The notes below the pieces were generated by a model that saw only the letters and a program-made list of their open reading frames with translations, searched no databases and was not told the origin of the DNA. This document shows, one piece after another, positions 36,456 to 49,413 of a stretch of 64,000 bases of DNA. Numbering within the stretch: position 1 is the stretch's first letter; every line of letters begins with the position of its first letter. Source of the DNA: Rostratula benghalensis (lineage: Eukaryota > Chordata > Aves > Charadriiformes > Rostratulidae). Location of the stretch: NCBI GenBank assembly GCA_013399305.1, contig VXAI01000179.1:842786-906785 (forward strand), in the 5' to 3' direction. Both the position numbers and the translations under genes were made by a program.

Positions 36456-39400
36456 GGCAATTTTATATTTCAAGTAAAGTGACTTTTTGAATCAAAGCTC
36501 GTATGTATATTTTGGAAACAAAGTGTGAAGAAGCCAGAAAATTCCCAAAACAAAGACTGCATTTAGCCAGCTAGGCATTAATGCCATAAATGATCACCTC
36601 AGTGCGTTTGCTATTGCTACCTTTGCAACAAGTAAACTAAACCCATGAATTTGACTGCAACTGCAGTCAAAATGATAATTAATTCCAAGATAAGCTGATG
36701 CTTTTGGGGAAAGTAGTTCCTTAATTCTGAAAAAAAAAAAAAAAAAAAGTCTCTTTGGAGATATTTTAATACTGCATTTTTTCTACAGCAAAGCAAAGTT
36801 AAATAGAACTCTGGTTGAAATACCAGTTTATATTTGGCACAGCTTACTCTTGGTACCTACCCATTGTACTCATCTAGTTACTTAAGTTTGTCTTGTGAAC
36901 TCTTTGAGTGTAAACAAACAGTGTCAGTGTCCTTTTGCTATGGGCTTCAAAAGATCTACAAGTACAAATTTTATTGCTCAGCATTACAAGATGATGGTAT
37001 CTCAAGAGAAGGTGACAGTGAGTTAACAGATAGGTCCCCAAGGGCAGCTGGCCCAGACCTACAGACTCCCTTCTCCAAACAGAGAAACAGGCACAATTAG
37101 CAACTTTCAAAATGATAAATCTCTTTCCTTGATTCACCAAGTCTAACTTGGTTGGTCGACTGTCTTTCATTCACGTTTTGGTACTAATTAACTCATAACA
37201 TTTGCCTTTGTCTCGTAAGAATCCCTGGTTCTTTAGATGCCAACTCATATGAGGGAAAGTCACACAAACAATGTCAGAAAAATCAATTACAAAAGGAATT
37301 ACTTTGCAACTGTCTCTTGGTAAGCCGTTAGGAGGCACAGTGTATTGATTTCAGGCACACATTTATTTTAGGTTTTTTTAAAGTGGCCATCAGCTCAGCA
37401 CAGCAGCGTCAGCAGTAGCAAGAGACAAAAAATTGCCAGAAGCCTTAGAGATGCATATAACTGTATTTCTAACATTCTCATCACTACAATATCTGATCAC
37501 TAAAAAAAAGATATTATATTATTAGAACACACAGCACAGTAATATAAATTATTAGTTGCTTGGGTTTTTTTAATAAAAGTAGGATTATTTTTTTTCCAAA
37601 AATATATGTAAGGTGAGATGTGGACATTTGGACCTAGATCACTTTAGGATCTGGGTGGGAGTAAGTTCTTATGTAGAGCTAGCATTTGTGTTTCAGAAAT
37701 TAATAAACCAGCTGCAAATGTATTCAGGAGACTGGAGTTTTTCACTCAGGTCCATTGCTGCTTTGAACATCTCTTGGGTACAACCTGAGACTTTGTCAGG
37801 AAGCTTAACAACACTTTTTTGAAATGAATGCATTTGTATGTAGTCTATTTAATTTTCCCCTTCACCTCATGATATAAGGCAGAACTGTTATATCGGGCAG
37901 TAAAAGTGGTGTAATATAAAAGATACTCCAGCAGAACCACAAGAAATTCCATGGCAATATTTAGAGAATTCCTGGGATATCATTCCACTGCATGGACAAG
38001 AATCATTAAGTGTGGAAAATACTCTTAAATATTCTATGACCCACTCATAGTAGAAATTTTTGTCACATTTCCTTCCTCTGCAGGGAGTTAAAATTTATGA
38101 TTAATTCGACAATTTTCAATGTATATAATTTTTTTTAAAATTACAATAAAGAGTGAGACTAAGAATTCAGATATAGTCAAAATTAACTCCAGCTCTTCTC
38201 CACAAAATCTGCCTAAAGCGGATTACTAGAGATCACACTCCAAAGGATCAATATGTTTTCTATACTTACAAATAGCTGACTGGTTTTTTAATCCAAAATA
38301 AGACATCAATGGCTTCTATGGAATAAAAGTTACCTATCAGTCCCTGCTTCCCATATTCTTTACAAAGGCCTAAGTAATATGCATTGTTATTTTCCTACGT
38401 GTTATATTTTCCATTCCCTACATAAAAGGATGATATGTCTCCCAGCCCATGCAAGAAATTTCATTGCTTAATGAAACCTTGATTTCTTTAATAAGAATCA
38501 AAAGATTGGATCAATGGGCTTACTCTTTTATGAAAAGGGTCAGTAATTTATGGTCCAAAATTTTCTTCCAGTGGGATGGTTTCCCACAGCCTGGGTATGA
38601 TAAATAAATGAAAGTGTACAAGTCATTCCGTACCTGCCTTCCTCATATTTTAACGGATTCAAATAAAAAACTGTAGATTTCATCAACAGCTCCTTTCTCC
38701 CAATTTGTTCAGGTCACAGAAGTTCAGGTCCCGTCCAGCCATAACAGAATTTTAACCAAACCATCTAAGGTTTGCCCATCGCTATTTCAGGCAGAGAGCA
38801 AATAGTATGTGTGATGCTTTTGGCACCTGCAGACATAGCAACATAACTAATAGAAAGACATCTGTTTCTGTTATGATGGAAGGATGTTTACATTATGGCA
38901 GATTTGCAAGTTGTACAGAGCAGAGGCCCTTTATTAGTAAAGGAAGTCATCATTTAGTTTGTTTAGCATTGAACACTTACTAGGGGCCACCTTGATCAGT
39001 AATCTGGAAGCCAGAAAAAGTTGTGGATCTTGGCTTTGCAACAGGCTAAGCTATTGAGCAGAACTTTTGGCCAGAGAGCAGAATCCGTCTTCTTCATTTC
39101 TGACAGCAGTGACTTTGGTAAATTGCAGGGGAAGAAGAGGTCTCTTCCTCCAGTAGCTCTGCACTTGATTTTGTCAGGTGGTTTAAATCCAGATCTGTGT
39201 GGCAAACTCAGTTTCCACATTTTAGAGGTTCCAAGGTCAACAAGCTGATGGACATGGAAAGTATCTCACCCTTTCACTCTGTGAGGAACAGTTTGAAGCT
39301 GGGGGTTGAGTAATAGTGGTGGGGGAGGGAGAAAAACAAAGGCAGCAAGTGGTGACATCACATGAACAAGCAATCTAAATGCAGCAGCAATTAAATAGAA

Positions 39401-39585
39401 AGTAAAGAGAGGAGAAACAGGTAAAATTATGACAAAAAAAAGCCCCAAAACCACAGATGTTCATCAGGACTCACTACATACTCTTTGTCTTAAAGCAGAA
39501 ATGTTCAGCTACAGCAGAATGAAACCTCACTCTGAGCTGAAAAAAAATGTAAATGAATATGAATTGTGTGTGTATATGTATATGA
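36456..39585. other. No gene recognised
   Basis: Unique AT-rich sequence with the A19 tract and short A/T runs at 37501 and 38127. Nothing else supported. Confidence 0.6.
36730..36748. repeat. Homopolymer A tract (19 nt)
   Basis: A run of 19 A about 275 bases beyond the antisense CR1 fragment at 36056-36455. CR1 elements do not end in poly(A), so the two are probably unrelated. Confidence 0.95.
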
Positions 39586-40055
39586 ATCACAGCAAATCAG
39601 TCTGGAAGAAACCTCCAGAGGTGTTCTAGTCTTCCTCTCAGCTTAGTGCTGACACAGTTCAACATTTGTCATTCTAAATAGTTGCATTTCAGTTGTTCTT
39701 AAAGAATCACTCTTTAGCATCCTCAGTGTTTATTATCTTTGCAGGTAATACATTTAAATTAAAACTTATTTGCTTTAATTTAAGCCCACTATTCCTTGTA
39801 CTATCCAAAATTATATGGAACAGTTGTAATGATCTTTTAAGCATCTGAAATCTATTTTCCTGTGTCCTCCAAGGCATCTCTTCTCTGTGTTAAGACAAAA
39901 ACAGATTTTCAGTCACGTGTGTTTCCAAAACTTTACTTAGCCCATTGTTACCCTCAGGACTTTCTTTAACAGACCTTTATCTTTCTTAAACATGGCCCAA
40001 AACTGGCCACAGTACTTCAGAGAAGACTCCGCAGATACTGAGTGGGAGGCAAAAA
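39586..40055 (-). mobile_element. Old, strongly diverged CR1 fragment, antisense
   Basis: The order of CR1 landmarks is kept although bases have changed a great deal. On the plus strand there is an antisense tail (ATCACAGCAAATCAGTCTGG, then AAACCTCCAGAGGTG). A middle stretch contains TTAAGCCCACTATTCCTTGT near 39782. Near 40000 comes CATGGCCCAAAACTGGCCAC followed by AGTACTTCAGAG, which matches the antisense of the ORF2 block seen at 54870. This copy is clearly older than those at 36 and 54 kb. Confidence 0.8.
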
Positions 40056-40109
40056 TTTCTGTATAAGTCTTATATACACATTACTGTCTACATGTGCTTA
40101 TATGATGAC

Positions 40110-40163
40110 TTTGTTGGTTTTTTGTTTGATTGATTTTTGTTTGTTTTGTTTTGTTTTTTTCCC
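40110..40163. repeat. T/G-rich simple sequence (TTTG units)
   Basis: TTGTTGGTTTTTTGTTTGAT, then TTTTTGTTTGTTTTGTTTTG, then a T run and CCCC. Degenerate TTTG/TTTTG simple repeat. Confidence 0.85.
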
Positions 40164-41084
40164 CAACATCCCACCACTGCTAGACAGCTTGAAATACCTA
40201 GAAATTTTCTTATAAGAGACATGTCACAGGCCAAATTTAAATGCAGTGCTCCCCTTGGGTTACAAGCTTTTCTTTTAAGCTCTTGGAATGACAGCAATGG
40301 TGAAAGGTGTCAGTTCTCCATATCTGTGTCTAGCAGAGTAGGAAAAGCAGCTTTGAAACTTCTCCCATATTTGCAAACTGCTTGAGACAGCTTGGTCCTT
40401 GGTTTAGGTAAATGTAGCCCCAGTCAGAACCAGTATTGCTCTGACTTCTACTCTGACTGTGAGAACTCAGGCTCAGTTCATCACTTCATGTTTCAAAATA
40501 CTAAAAATACAACATGTCCTAGGAGCATATCTCCTATTTCCACTGAGAAACTCTCTATTTAGGGTTGTTTATAAAATTCAGTCTCCATCATTGCTGCCAG
40601 AAGAATTTCTGAAATCCCACTGACAGCCTCTTTACTTCACCTAAACTGTGAAAAGAACCGGAGGATGTGATGATTAGGGCCTGGAAACTGTATCTACTTC
40701 TGGAACTTTTTCATCACAGTTATATTATAGAGATAAAGGAAGACTTTATAGTTAAGTGACAGAAAAGCTAGTGAGGAGCACTTTGAGTTAAATATTAATG
40801 CAGATTTCCTATGAGGAGTTCAAATGCCTTTAAACATGTTCACAGACTATACATTGCTGAAGGAAAGTGCAGAACTTCAGTGCTAACTTTTGTAAAAGGA
40901 AAGTTAGAACAGGACAAAGGAATGAGGGAAATTTCCAGAGTCTGCTGAAAACATCAATGATGACACTGGTCAAATTATTGTTGGCAGGGTATTTTGAACT
41001 AAACACTGCTGCTGGAGAGAATCATGAAAAATACTAATACCGACTTATCAAGTAGCACTTTCCATCAATAGTGCTCAGATGCCT

Positions 41085-41215
41085 AACCGTCTTATAGAAA
41101 AGGAAACTGAGGCACCCTCAAAAAAATAATTTTCCCAAAGTCTTATGATTGATGACAGAGGCAGCAGTAGCAAAGAGTTCTCCTAAGACAGAGTCTGGTG
41201 CTCTAGTCTTTAACT
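41085..41215 (-). mobile_element. Ancient MIR-like (CORE-SINE) fragment
   Basis: The plus strand reads AGAAAAGGAAACTGAGGCAC, later TTTTCCCAAAGTCTTATGA, then GAGGCAGCAGTAGC, then GTCTGGTGCTCTAGTCTTTA. This is the antisense order of a MIR-type SINE: the GAAACTGAGGCAC core, a CCCAAGGTCAC-like block, and the tRNA-derived head side with a GTGCTCT block. MIR-type elements predate the split of mammals and birds, which fits the high divergence. Four blocks are colinear, so this is the best MIR-like call in the window. Confidence 0.7.
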
Positions 41216-41913
41216 TTACCTTATTTACTAAGTTAAGCATAAAAAATACGCTGTTAAAACTGAGTTATCTTCTCAGAATAAACTCACTGTGAGTTCGGAA
41301 TATGTGCACTTCATGCCCTGGCACTAATCCATAAAATGGGATTTTAAATGGTAAGAGTTCTGCAAACTGGGAATTATTCAATTGCTTCAACAGTTGAAGA
41401 GCAAACCCTACCAGCAACATTCTACCTCATTGATCCCTCCCCTTTTGTGGTGTTCAAGGGTGGGAGATAAGGATAAGAAAAGAATAACTGATATTATTCT
41501 GGATCTTAATCTGAGAAAGAAAAAATTTAGAGCATAAAATGTGACAGTAAAGGTTAAGGTCAGTCCTGGAAGAAAAAACAAAGGTGTCTGGGTCTTGGCA
41601 ATAATGGCCTACTCCACCTCCACTGCAGTCTCTTGTCCACATTTCCCAGGAGGCTGATCTCACAATAGCATCATTACTCATGCAGGAGGCAGGGGTTCTG
41701 GCAGCCACAAGCACCAGCTCGTGTGCCCCATCCTCTCTCCCAGGCAGAGAATCAGCAGCGCTCACAGGCTCCCAGGGCAGAATCAGGGAACAGCAGGCAC
41801 TGCCTTTGTTGATGGGCTTATTTATTTTGGAAAATCCCTTTCACCCCTTCTCTTTATTTCTTTATTTCATTCATGGTCCCCTGAAATGTCAGTTTCTACA
41901 TATTTTGCTTTAC

Positions 41914-41934
41914 TTTTTTTTTTTTTTTTTTTTT
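41914..41934. repeat. Homopolymer T tract (21 nt)
   Basis: A run of 21 T. Two overlapping open frames that cross it encode phenylalanine runs and are not genes. I see no retroposed gene or SINE next to it that would explain it as a poly(A) tail on the minus strand. Confidence 0.95.
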
Positions 41935-42654
41935 CTCATAGAGGAAACTAGGCGATTTTGTCAGGGATGGACTCCACCCAACCATTAAAAAGAGAAACTA
42001 GTGAAGACACTGGCAATTAAAAAGGATGAGGATACTGACTCAGCTTTTCCAGACCATCATGGCAGCTGGGATAACAAGTGTCCCAAGAGGAATGATATAT
42101 GGTGAAGAGGAGATGCCTTTTGGCTAAAGAAGCAGATATAAGTCAGGAAAGCTGGACTGCTGATTCCTATTTTGCATTTAAAATAAAGAAAAAAATGCAG
42201 CACAGAATAAAAAAAAAGAAGTTTGCAGTCTCAAAAACTACTGGGGTGACAACTTCAATTTTGATGATCTGTCTCTCTTATTTCTTTGGCTTATTAAATA
42301 ACAGCAATCGTAAGTTCTTCCAAATTTCACTAAGATAATTTTTACAGCAGGTTTGCACGTAAAGAAAATACAAACAGATGGTATAACATGGTCAGTAACA
42401 ATCTGGCCAATATACAGGAAAAACATGTTCTCCCACATTTAAATTCAGAGAGATTTTAAGCTTAAAAACATGAGACAGTGAACAGGCTGGGTCATAGGCA
42501 TAGGAAAGAGGAAGAACAGCCTGATTGAGGGGGACATACCGAAGCTCAGCTATGAAACTGAAGGCTTCACATCAAGGTGAAAGCTTAGACTGAGTCTGAT
42601 AATAAGACCTGAAGTTAAGATACAGGGATCTCTTCCTTTCTTTGCCTCAGATGA

Positions 42655-42745
42655 AATCTGTGATCTATTCAAGCCATTCAACCTCTCCAAATCTAACTCT
42701 CCTTGTGTAAACTGAGACTAGCTCTTAGTCCCTTTAGTGAACTGC
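42655..42745 (+). mobile_element. Possible MIR/LINE-2-type SINE fragment
   Basis: The colinear pieces are TTCAACCTCTCCAAATC, CTTGTGTAAACTGAGAC, and AGTGAACTGCTTTGAGAGCT. They resemble the core and downstream part of an amniote MIR-type SINE, whose copies often end in an AAGTGCTTTGAGATC block. Divergence is high and no ends are visible. Confidence 0.5.
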
Positions 42746-43417
42746 TTTGAGAGCTACAGATTAGAACTGATGCTTGCACAACACTGGCCAAATGCTAGTT
42801 CCTTTCAAGCTCATGGCAAAATTCCTCTGGGCCTCTTTGGCTACGTCGATATTAATAAATTGAATGTGCCCAGTGCCATTCTCTGGTGCTGCAGCCAGCT
42901 GGCAGGGAACAGCCTGCATCTACATTACTAAGCTCTTTTACCCTCTTAAATATGGTGGTTATATCCAAAATATTTGTTGGGAAAGGCTTGTGCAAGCTCC
43001 CAAGCTGTTCCCAGGAACTGTGGGTTGTGTGCAGGGTGCTGCCTGACTGCAGCCCAAACCATGCTAAGGTCCCTTCTTACACCTTAAAGGTACAGAAAAT
43101 CAAGTTCCAGTGCCTGGAAATGTTCCTCAGTGCCATCTACTAGCTCTGAGTAACTCTAGAGGCAGACACATGACCTCTTAATTGTAATATGCAATACAGC
43201 TAGAACCACTGCCTCCATTGATATTTCTTTCACACATTCATAATTTCCTTTTGTAGGATTTGCAATTATTTCTATATTCCGAGAGTGCCTGTAAAATACC
43301 AGCAGCATTCAACTCAGACTTAATCTGATAACTAGTGCAAAAAACCAGCATGCAAGATCTCCATCTGGGATTCCTTTCATCAGCTCATTCTGCAAAACCA
43401 CCTTCACATAATTGCAG

Positions 43418-43508
43418 GAGCATCCCGCGAGCTCTGGGTGGGTGAACCATGCCGTTCAGACGGCTGGTAGAACACGAAGGGTGATCTCAAATCTGATCCG
43501 CAGCCAAG
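43418..43508 (+). other. Candidate exon in a CpG-rich patch (91 nt), plus strand
   Basis: An acceptor (CACATAATTGCAG) is followed by a frame open for 39 codons, starting EHPASSGWVNHAVQTAGR and ending LVNSSEA before TAA at 43535. A donor-like AAG followed by GTGGGC at 43509 would give a 91-nt exon. Alternatively the segment could run to the stop as a terminal exon. Five CpGs fall between 43426 and 43501. The frame is closed by a stop just upstream of the acceptor. I do not recognise the peptide. Confidence 0.22.
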
Positions 43509-43535
43509 GTGGGCTGGTAAACTCCAGTGAAGCAT

Positions 43536-45875
43536 AAAGAGCTAAATTATTAAGACAGGGCAGGTTTTAAACAGCATCACCCACTGAGAGCAAGCAAAAT
43601 AGACTAATCCCTGAGCTACCAGAATCAGCTGGCTATTTCCAAAAGCCAACAGCAGCAAGGAAGCTATTGCATGACTTCTTTCGAACAACAGAAAGGAAGA
43701 TTGGTGAAAGGAGGGGCTGGGTGGGAGCAAAGCAGTTTGACATCTAATCTATCATTTTTATTAGGCTGAGTCTGCAGACATTTGAATTGTATTTTCCTCA
43801 CTTTTTAAATGAAATGGAGAACAGTAACACTAACGACATAGTTCCTCATGAGTGATAGAGTATTTCAAACTTTGTAGAGCCTCCTACTTTAGATGGCATT
43901 AATTTATATGTGAAGGAACCTGCAAACGTGGAATTTGTGTTTAAAAAACCCCAACAAAAACAACAAAATCTTCAGAGTGCTGTAACATATCTGCCCGAGG
44001 GCAACATGTAAAAGACTTAGCAGGAAAGTGGAAAAATATAATGGTCTCCAAGTATGCACATGCTTCCGCACATACATGCACACAGAATGACAGAGAAGAC
44101 GAAGGGAAGGTGGAGGCTGGGGTGCTCCTTGGAAGCTGTTTTCTTAACCTCTGCGACAGCCCGGCCCCCCGGCTGCGCTCCCCCCTCCAGCTCTCCTCGT
44201 GTGCTGCACAATGTCAGCCAGAACACCAACAACAGCTTGAGTAAAAACAGCTTTCACTGAGAACGGGGAAGATAGGAAAGAGATTAGTGGGGGGTTTTTT
44301 ATATATAAACCTTGTGTTTGGTGACCAAAGCTGAAGACAAACTACAGAAGTGAGGCAAGGGGAGTGAACACAAGGAGAGGCAAAGTCTAGGTGACTCGGG
44401 AGATAGCTTAAATCCATCAACAGGCGGCTAAGATCTGAACTAGTCATCTGCAACCAGGGGAGAAATCACAGTCCCAGTGTCAACAGCCACAAATCTTACT
44501 GCCTTTGAAGTGGTCAATATTTTACCCAAAAGTTACTACCTAAGATTGTTATCTGGCTACTTGCTGGCCTATGTGAGACAAATTGGCAGTCTTCAGCTAG
44601 ATCCTGGTAGACTAATTCCACAACACCACATTTGGCATTCATTAGCTGTCCTGGCTGTGGGGCTAAGTAGGAACAGTCAGAAAGGCTGAACCTCCATTTC
44701 ACCCCTCAGAGGTGGTCTTCCCAGCACAGCTTTGAGACCCATGGACAAATCAGTATGGGGCAGCAAGTCCTGTAGTAGGTACATGGGTAATTACATGACT
44801 TGGCTTTGAAGAGCTCTGAATATTTCCTTCAGCAGCACTGCATATGATTACTTAGTCATTTCAGACTAAAACGAGGTAAAAGCAATCTTTCTTTTCCCTT
44901 CAGGCTTCCTAAGTGTGAATAATGGAGAAAGGAAAAGAAAAAAGGTGAAGTACCTACCTGAGAGTAATGTACCTACCCCAAGGAAAGGAAAACCTGAGGA
45001 ATGCAGGTAATACTATATTAAATATTTGTTTACTGAGCAAATGTAATTCGCTCTTTTATTTTCATGGATACTTTTTTCACAGACAAGTTGACATTGCAAA
45101 AGATCCTCATTCTCAAGAACAATCTGCATTCAAAGACTTTATTTAGATTGACTGCTCCTATGCGGCAGCAAAGAGATAAATGTTCTCCTGAAACGCTCTT
45201 ACTGTAGGTACAATGCAATCCAAGGAAAATCAAGTCAATCAGCACTAAAGTTGCATTCTGAATAACCTGCTACAAAGCACTTTTAATGTTTTAAACACCA
45301 TTTGTCACTGTCACACTGGAAGAAAAATTACAGTTCACTTCACCTAAGTGGTAGCTCACTTCAACAGCATGAAAATCCTCTGAACTTCTGCTTTAATTCT
45401 GACCTTGTAAGCAGTTTTCTGTGACTTAAGAATTGGGAAGGAGGGAAAGAGCAGAAGTTTCAGTGGGGTTTCAGCCCTGCAGACAAGTGGAACACCTGAA
45501 GGTTAGTAAGGGAATAAGCAGGTGTGAAGATCCCTACCACAATGCGTGGTTTGAAGATGAGCCTCATGTCTCTGCAAGACAAGCAGCCTGTGGACTGTAT
45601 TGTACATAGAAGTGTTTGCCAAAGACTGCTAGCTGCCAAGTAAAGCTATGACTGTCAAACCCTAAATGGGCAAAAAAGGAAGAAAAGTGCCCATGGCAAA
45701 GCTCATTTGTAGACTGATTTGGGGAAAAGCAAAGTTTGATAATGACTGACCAGTGAAACTGACCATGGGCCCTCCTTGAGGGGTGGTCTGAGGAACATCT
45801 CTGAAGATGAAGAAGCTTATGCCTCAGACTGGCTGTCTGCTCATGTTCGAAGTTTTGGGGAAATTTCTGAAACAC
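43536..45875. other. No gene recognised; small GC-rich patch
   Basis: At about 44150-44200 there is a short, strikingly GC-rich run (GACAGCCCGGCCCCCCGGCT) with several CpGs in about 50 bases. Frames on both strands cross it without recognisable products. The rest is unique sequence. Confidence 0.55.
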
Positions 45876-46235
45876 AGATTGCCCACAGCCATGTCCAGAT
45901 GTCTCTTGAATTACTTCAAGGATGGAGTCCATGGGATGGTGTCCCACAGTCATGCGGGACAACCTGTTCCAGAGTTGTGCAGAGTAAAAATTATTTTCTT
46001 CTGTTGTAGCAGAGTTTCTTGTATTGGAATTTGTGCTCTCTTATCCTCTCACCAGGAACTCCTGAGAACTACCTACACCTCTTGTTATTCCCTCCATCAG
46101 GTATTCTTACGCACTGATAGGATGCCTCCTGAGCCTGCTCTTCTCCAACTTGAACAGTCCCACCTCTCTCAATCTCTCACAAATTCTTTTTATTTCCTGT
46201 TCAAGCATGTGCTCAACGTTGTGCTGGGTCTACTT
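45876..46235 (-). mobile_element. Old, diverged CR1 fragment, antisense, lacking the terminal tail
   Basis: Landmarks in plus-strand order are GCCCACAGCCATGTCCAGAT, CTCTTGAATTACTTCAAGGA, GGACAACCTGTTCCAGAGTT (about 45957-45976), and a 3'-side block near 46130 with GAGCCTGCTCTTCTCCAACT. Together these are the antisense of the CR1 3' region and the end of ORF2. The usual CACAGAATCAT-type terminus is not visible to the left, so it was lost or has diverged. Two frames of 132 and 143 codons cross this fragment on opposite strands, and I take both as chance. Confidence 0.75.
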
Positions 46236-47393
46236 TAAGAGAGGGTTTAGCCTTTTATTTCAGCAATATGAATTCTCAGATACACTAAAATGTCCACATT
46301 ATGTCAGCCAGTAAAACTGGAAAGAGTCCCAAAGTCCTTTCAACTCCTCTGCTTTCAGCTCAGACTCACCAAAGCTGTTCTCTGCCACTTTATTTATTTC
46401 ATATTAGAGCTCTTAAACAGCAGAAAGTCTGTTGCTTTCCTTTGCTTTCCCATGAGGTTACAGGCAGTGCATGTGCCGGGTACAGCGCTGCGGGCTCAGA
46501 GGAGGGTGCTCTGTGGAACATTCTGAGGGATGCCCAGAGAGGTGGGTCCCTGCTGTCCCCTGGCTTCTCTCCTCAGGACACAAAGGGAGACAATTTCCCC
46601 CTGAGCAAAAACCTTTCCTTTTGTAGAGCGCTCCTTGAAACTCACGCACCTTTTTTGCTCAAGTATTTCTTTCTAATGTCCATCTGGTTTTGAGTAGAAA
46701 AGTCCTCAGGGCAAAGAAAGAGAGAATATGGCTCTACTTCTTTAACCACAATATTCTGATAAGAATATAAGAAATTCCCATTAACATTGGAGCCACATAC
46801 TTCTTTATACTTTATTCATACAGTGCACGTTAAATAATCATGAAGGGCCTTTTTTCTACTGTCAAAGTTAATTTTCCTCTTAAAGAATAGTGTTGCAGAT
46901 ACTTACAAATATGAAAGTGATTTCATTAAAAATTTAGAGTTTATGTCTGTATTCTTTTGAAAGTTAAGAATAAACTAATTTTCCCATGCAGATTTAAAAT
47001 TATTTTTCTAAATAATGAATTATTTTTATTAACATAGCAGACACTTTTTTTAATATTCTGCAATTTTTGGAACTATTTTTGTAGGCTTGAAGAGACTTTT
47101 ACTCCCAGAATAAGAAAATAGATAATTATTTTAAAACAGTTACAGCAAAAATGCTTGTTAAACATGTGATAAAATGTTTGTGAAGTAACACAAAGACTAT
47201 TTCCATCACATTGATTTTTTTAACTTTTCTCTTTAGAAGTTCTTTTTGGGCAAAACTGAATATGCTAGTAAAGTAAATTAAATAAATGCAATGTTTTATT
47301 ATTGTTTTCCCTTCTTGCTAACTATCTCAGTGTTAAATCTGTCAGGAGACAAAGCATCGAAAGCATGGTAGGTTTCTGTTGCTTTTTTTCTTC

Positions 47394-47474
47394 TTTTTTT
47401 TTTTTTTTTTCTGTGATATAGTATGGTAGTATGGAAATGTCTATGCATAAACCTGCCCCCCCCAAAAAAAAAAA
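47394..47474. repeat. Paired homopolymer tracts: T17, then C8A11
   Basis: A T tract at 47394-47410 is followed 45 bases later by eight C (47456-47463) and eleven A (47464-47474). Minus-strand frames crossing it give runs of Lys, Gly and Phe that are low-complexity artefacts. Confidence 0.92.
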
Positions 47475-49394
47475 CCAAATCACTAAAACCCACAAATAAT
47501 TTAATTCTTGGATGCAGCCCAGAGACAGTAGACATAGATAACAAAATAACCCCACAGCCTTAATTGTTTTTTCAGTTTCTCATTCTGCTTTTCATAATTT
47601 AAAAGTTTCTTTTCAATAGGGAAAGGAAATACTTAGCAACATGAACATAAATTACTATGTTGTTTTGATATGCAAGTATTTTTTGTACACTGTCTCCAAC
47701 TTCCATTAACATGCTGAAATGAATCCTAAAAAAAGGAGCTGTTCTTTACCAGATGAATATTCTTGAATATATGATGTGTTCAGTTCATCCAGATAAATTC
47801 AAATTACTCTTACAGAATTTAACTTCAATTTATCCCTTTTCCTGAGCTAAAAGTCAAAGGGACAAGAACTGAAAAGAATTGAAAGGAGATTAGCTAAGTA
47901 AATCAAATTGTTACATCTTTTCACACGTCGTCATGTCAAGGAATTCAGAATAGCAGTGTCAGATTTTTTTCTTCCCTAGGCTCACAGAGTTAGATAAATG
48001 TGAATCGTTGATTCAGCTCCTCTAGCAAGAGAAGTGTAGGACATAAATGTAAATAGGATAGAAATAAAAGTATTATGTGTGACTGCCAGTTCTCACCTCT
48101 GGAGATGGGGAAAAAAAATGGGGTAAAATTTACATCTTTGATTCAAGTAGGATTATTTTCACCTACTATCATCTCATACTGATATATAAAAGTTTCTGAT
48201 AAGGCAAATTACTCCTAGGGAGTTCACTTTCTGGAATATACACTGCTGAGTCCTTGCCAGACTAACAGGTCTGAGTCAGCCCTACCCTAATCATTTTATC
48301 CATAGCCTGATTGTCCATGTGCCTTACAACCTTGGACCTCATTCAAAATAAATAAAGGCAGTAACAAACCACAGGCTGAACTTTCCTCTGAAATGTTTTT
48401 AAGTCAACATCTTTTTGCAAGCAACATCTGCTAAACCAAATGAAGAAGAAATCCTTAATGGCTGGGATGGAGAAGAGGAAAATAAAGGAAGATCAGGGAG
48501 AAGTCCTGTACCAGTGAAACCAGAGGGATTTCTGCCTCAGGCTCCAGGGAAGTTGGCAATGTGCTCCTTACCCCCAACTCTCCATTTGTCACAACTCTGA
48601 GCTGGGTAAACCAACACCTCTGCAGTGCTACTTCTCCCAGTTGAATGTGAACAGTATTTCTTATTTAAATACTTCAATTTTCTTATACAAGATTTAGTCT
48701 CTGACTCCAGCTTGCATACTGGAATTCAGAGGCACTCAACACTTCACTGCTGCTTCCTAAATATACAGCCGTTGTGGTTTGTACACCCATACCCTTCAAC
48801 CGAAGGTTGGTCTTCTGCATTTGGCCTATTAATAACTTTAGAATTTGATATTTCCACAAACACATAAAAAAAGCTCAACTTTAAGTTCTCCCTGTATGGT
48901 AACTCTGATTACTTGTGTCTGCTGAGTATGTTACAGGTTTTGTCCTACACTCAGACAAATTACAGTTTGTGACACACTCTCCTTACTTGTAGGCAGCAAA
49001 AGACCTTTTCTGAGACAAGAGCACATTTTCCAGCCTCCGTGAGAATAGCAAGGCACTCAGTTAGTGCGTCCCACAGTTTGGAATTGCCTTTTATGTTAGT
49101 GTTATGTTGAGGCTTGTCACATTTAATCAATTTTAATACTTTTCAACTTGCATTTTCATATATAGAAGTACAACAGAAAGTACAGTGACATCCAACTGAT
49201 GCTGAAGTTAGAGTAAATCAGTGATCCAATTGCGCATAATTCAAACTCACCAGATTTATTTCTTTCCACTAGAGAACATCTGTCAGAGCCAGGAAAAAAT
49301 TTTATCACCAGGCTAAATTCATATCAACAATTAAATAATCGTTTACAGAAACGGCAATTTTGCTTTGCAAATAGCACAATGACTCCCTGAAGCC

Positions 49395-49413
49395 TTTTTT
49401 TTTTTTTTTTTTT
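49395..49413. repeat. Homopolymer T tract (19 nt)
   Basis: A run of 19 T followed by a pyrimidine-rich stretch (CCTTCCTGAATCCC, then TTTTCTCTTTTGTG). Low-complexity sequence with no gene signal. Confidence 0.95.

Noticed and set aside
41680..41988. Two overlapping plus frames with phenylalanine runs
   Set aside because: They cross the T21 homopolymer and are low-complexity artefacts.
44960..45006. Microexon-like segment on the minus strand between CATTCCTCAG and CAG/GTAGGT
   Set aside because: It lies in purine-rich low-complexity DNA and would be about 35 bases long. Too weak.
45564..46238. Frames of 132 (minus) and 143 (plus) codons
   Set aside because: They overlap on opposite strands and cross an old CR1 fragment. 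Neither matches the CR1 protein in an unbroken way.
46301..46693. 130-codon plus-strand frame
   Set aside because: Overlapped by frames on both strands, with no domain or splice context.
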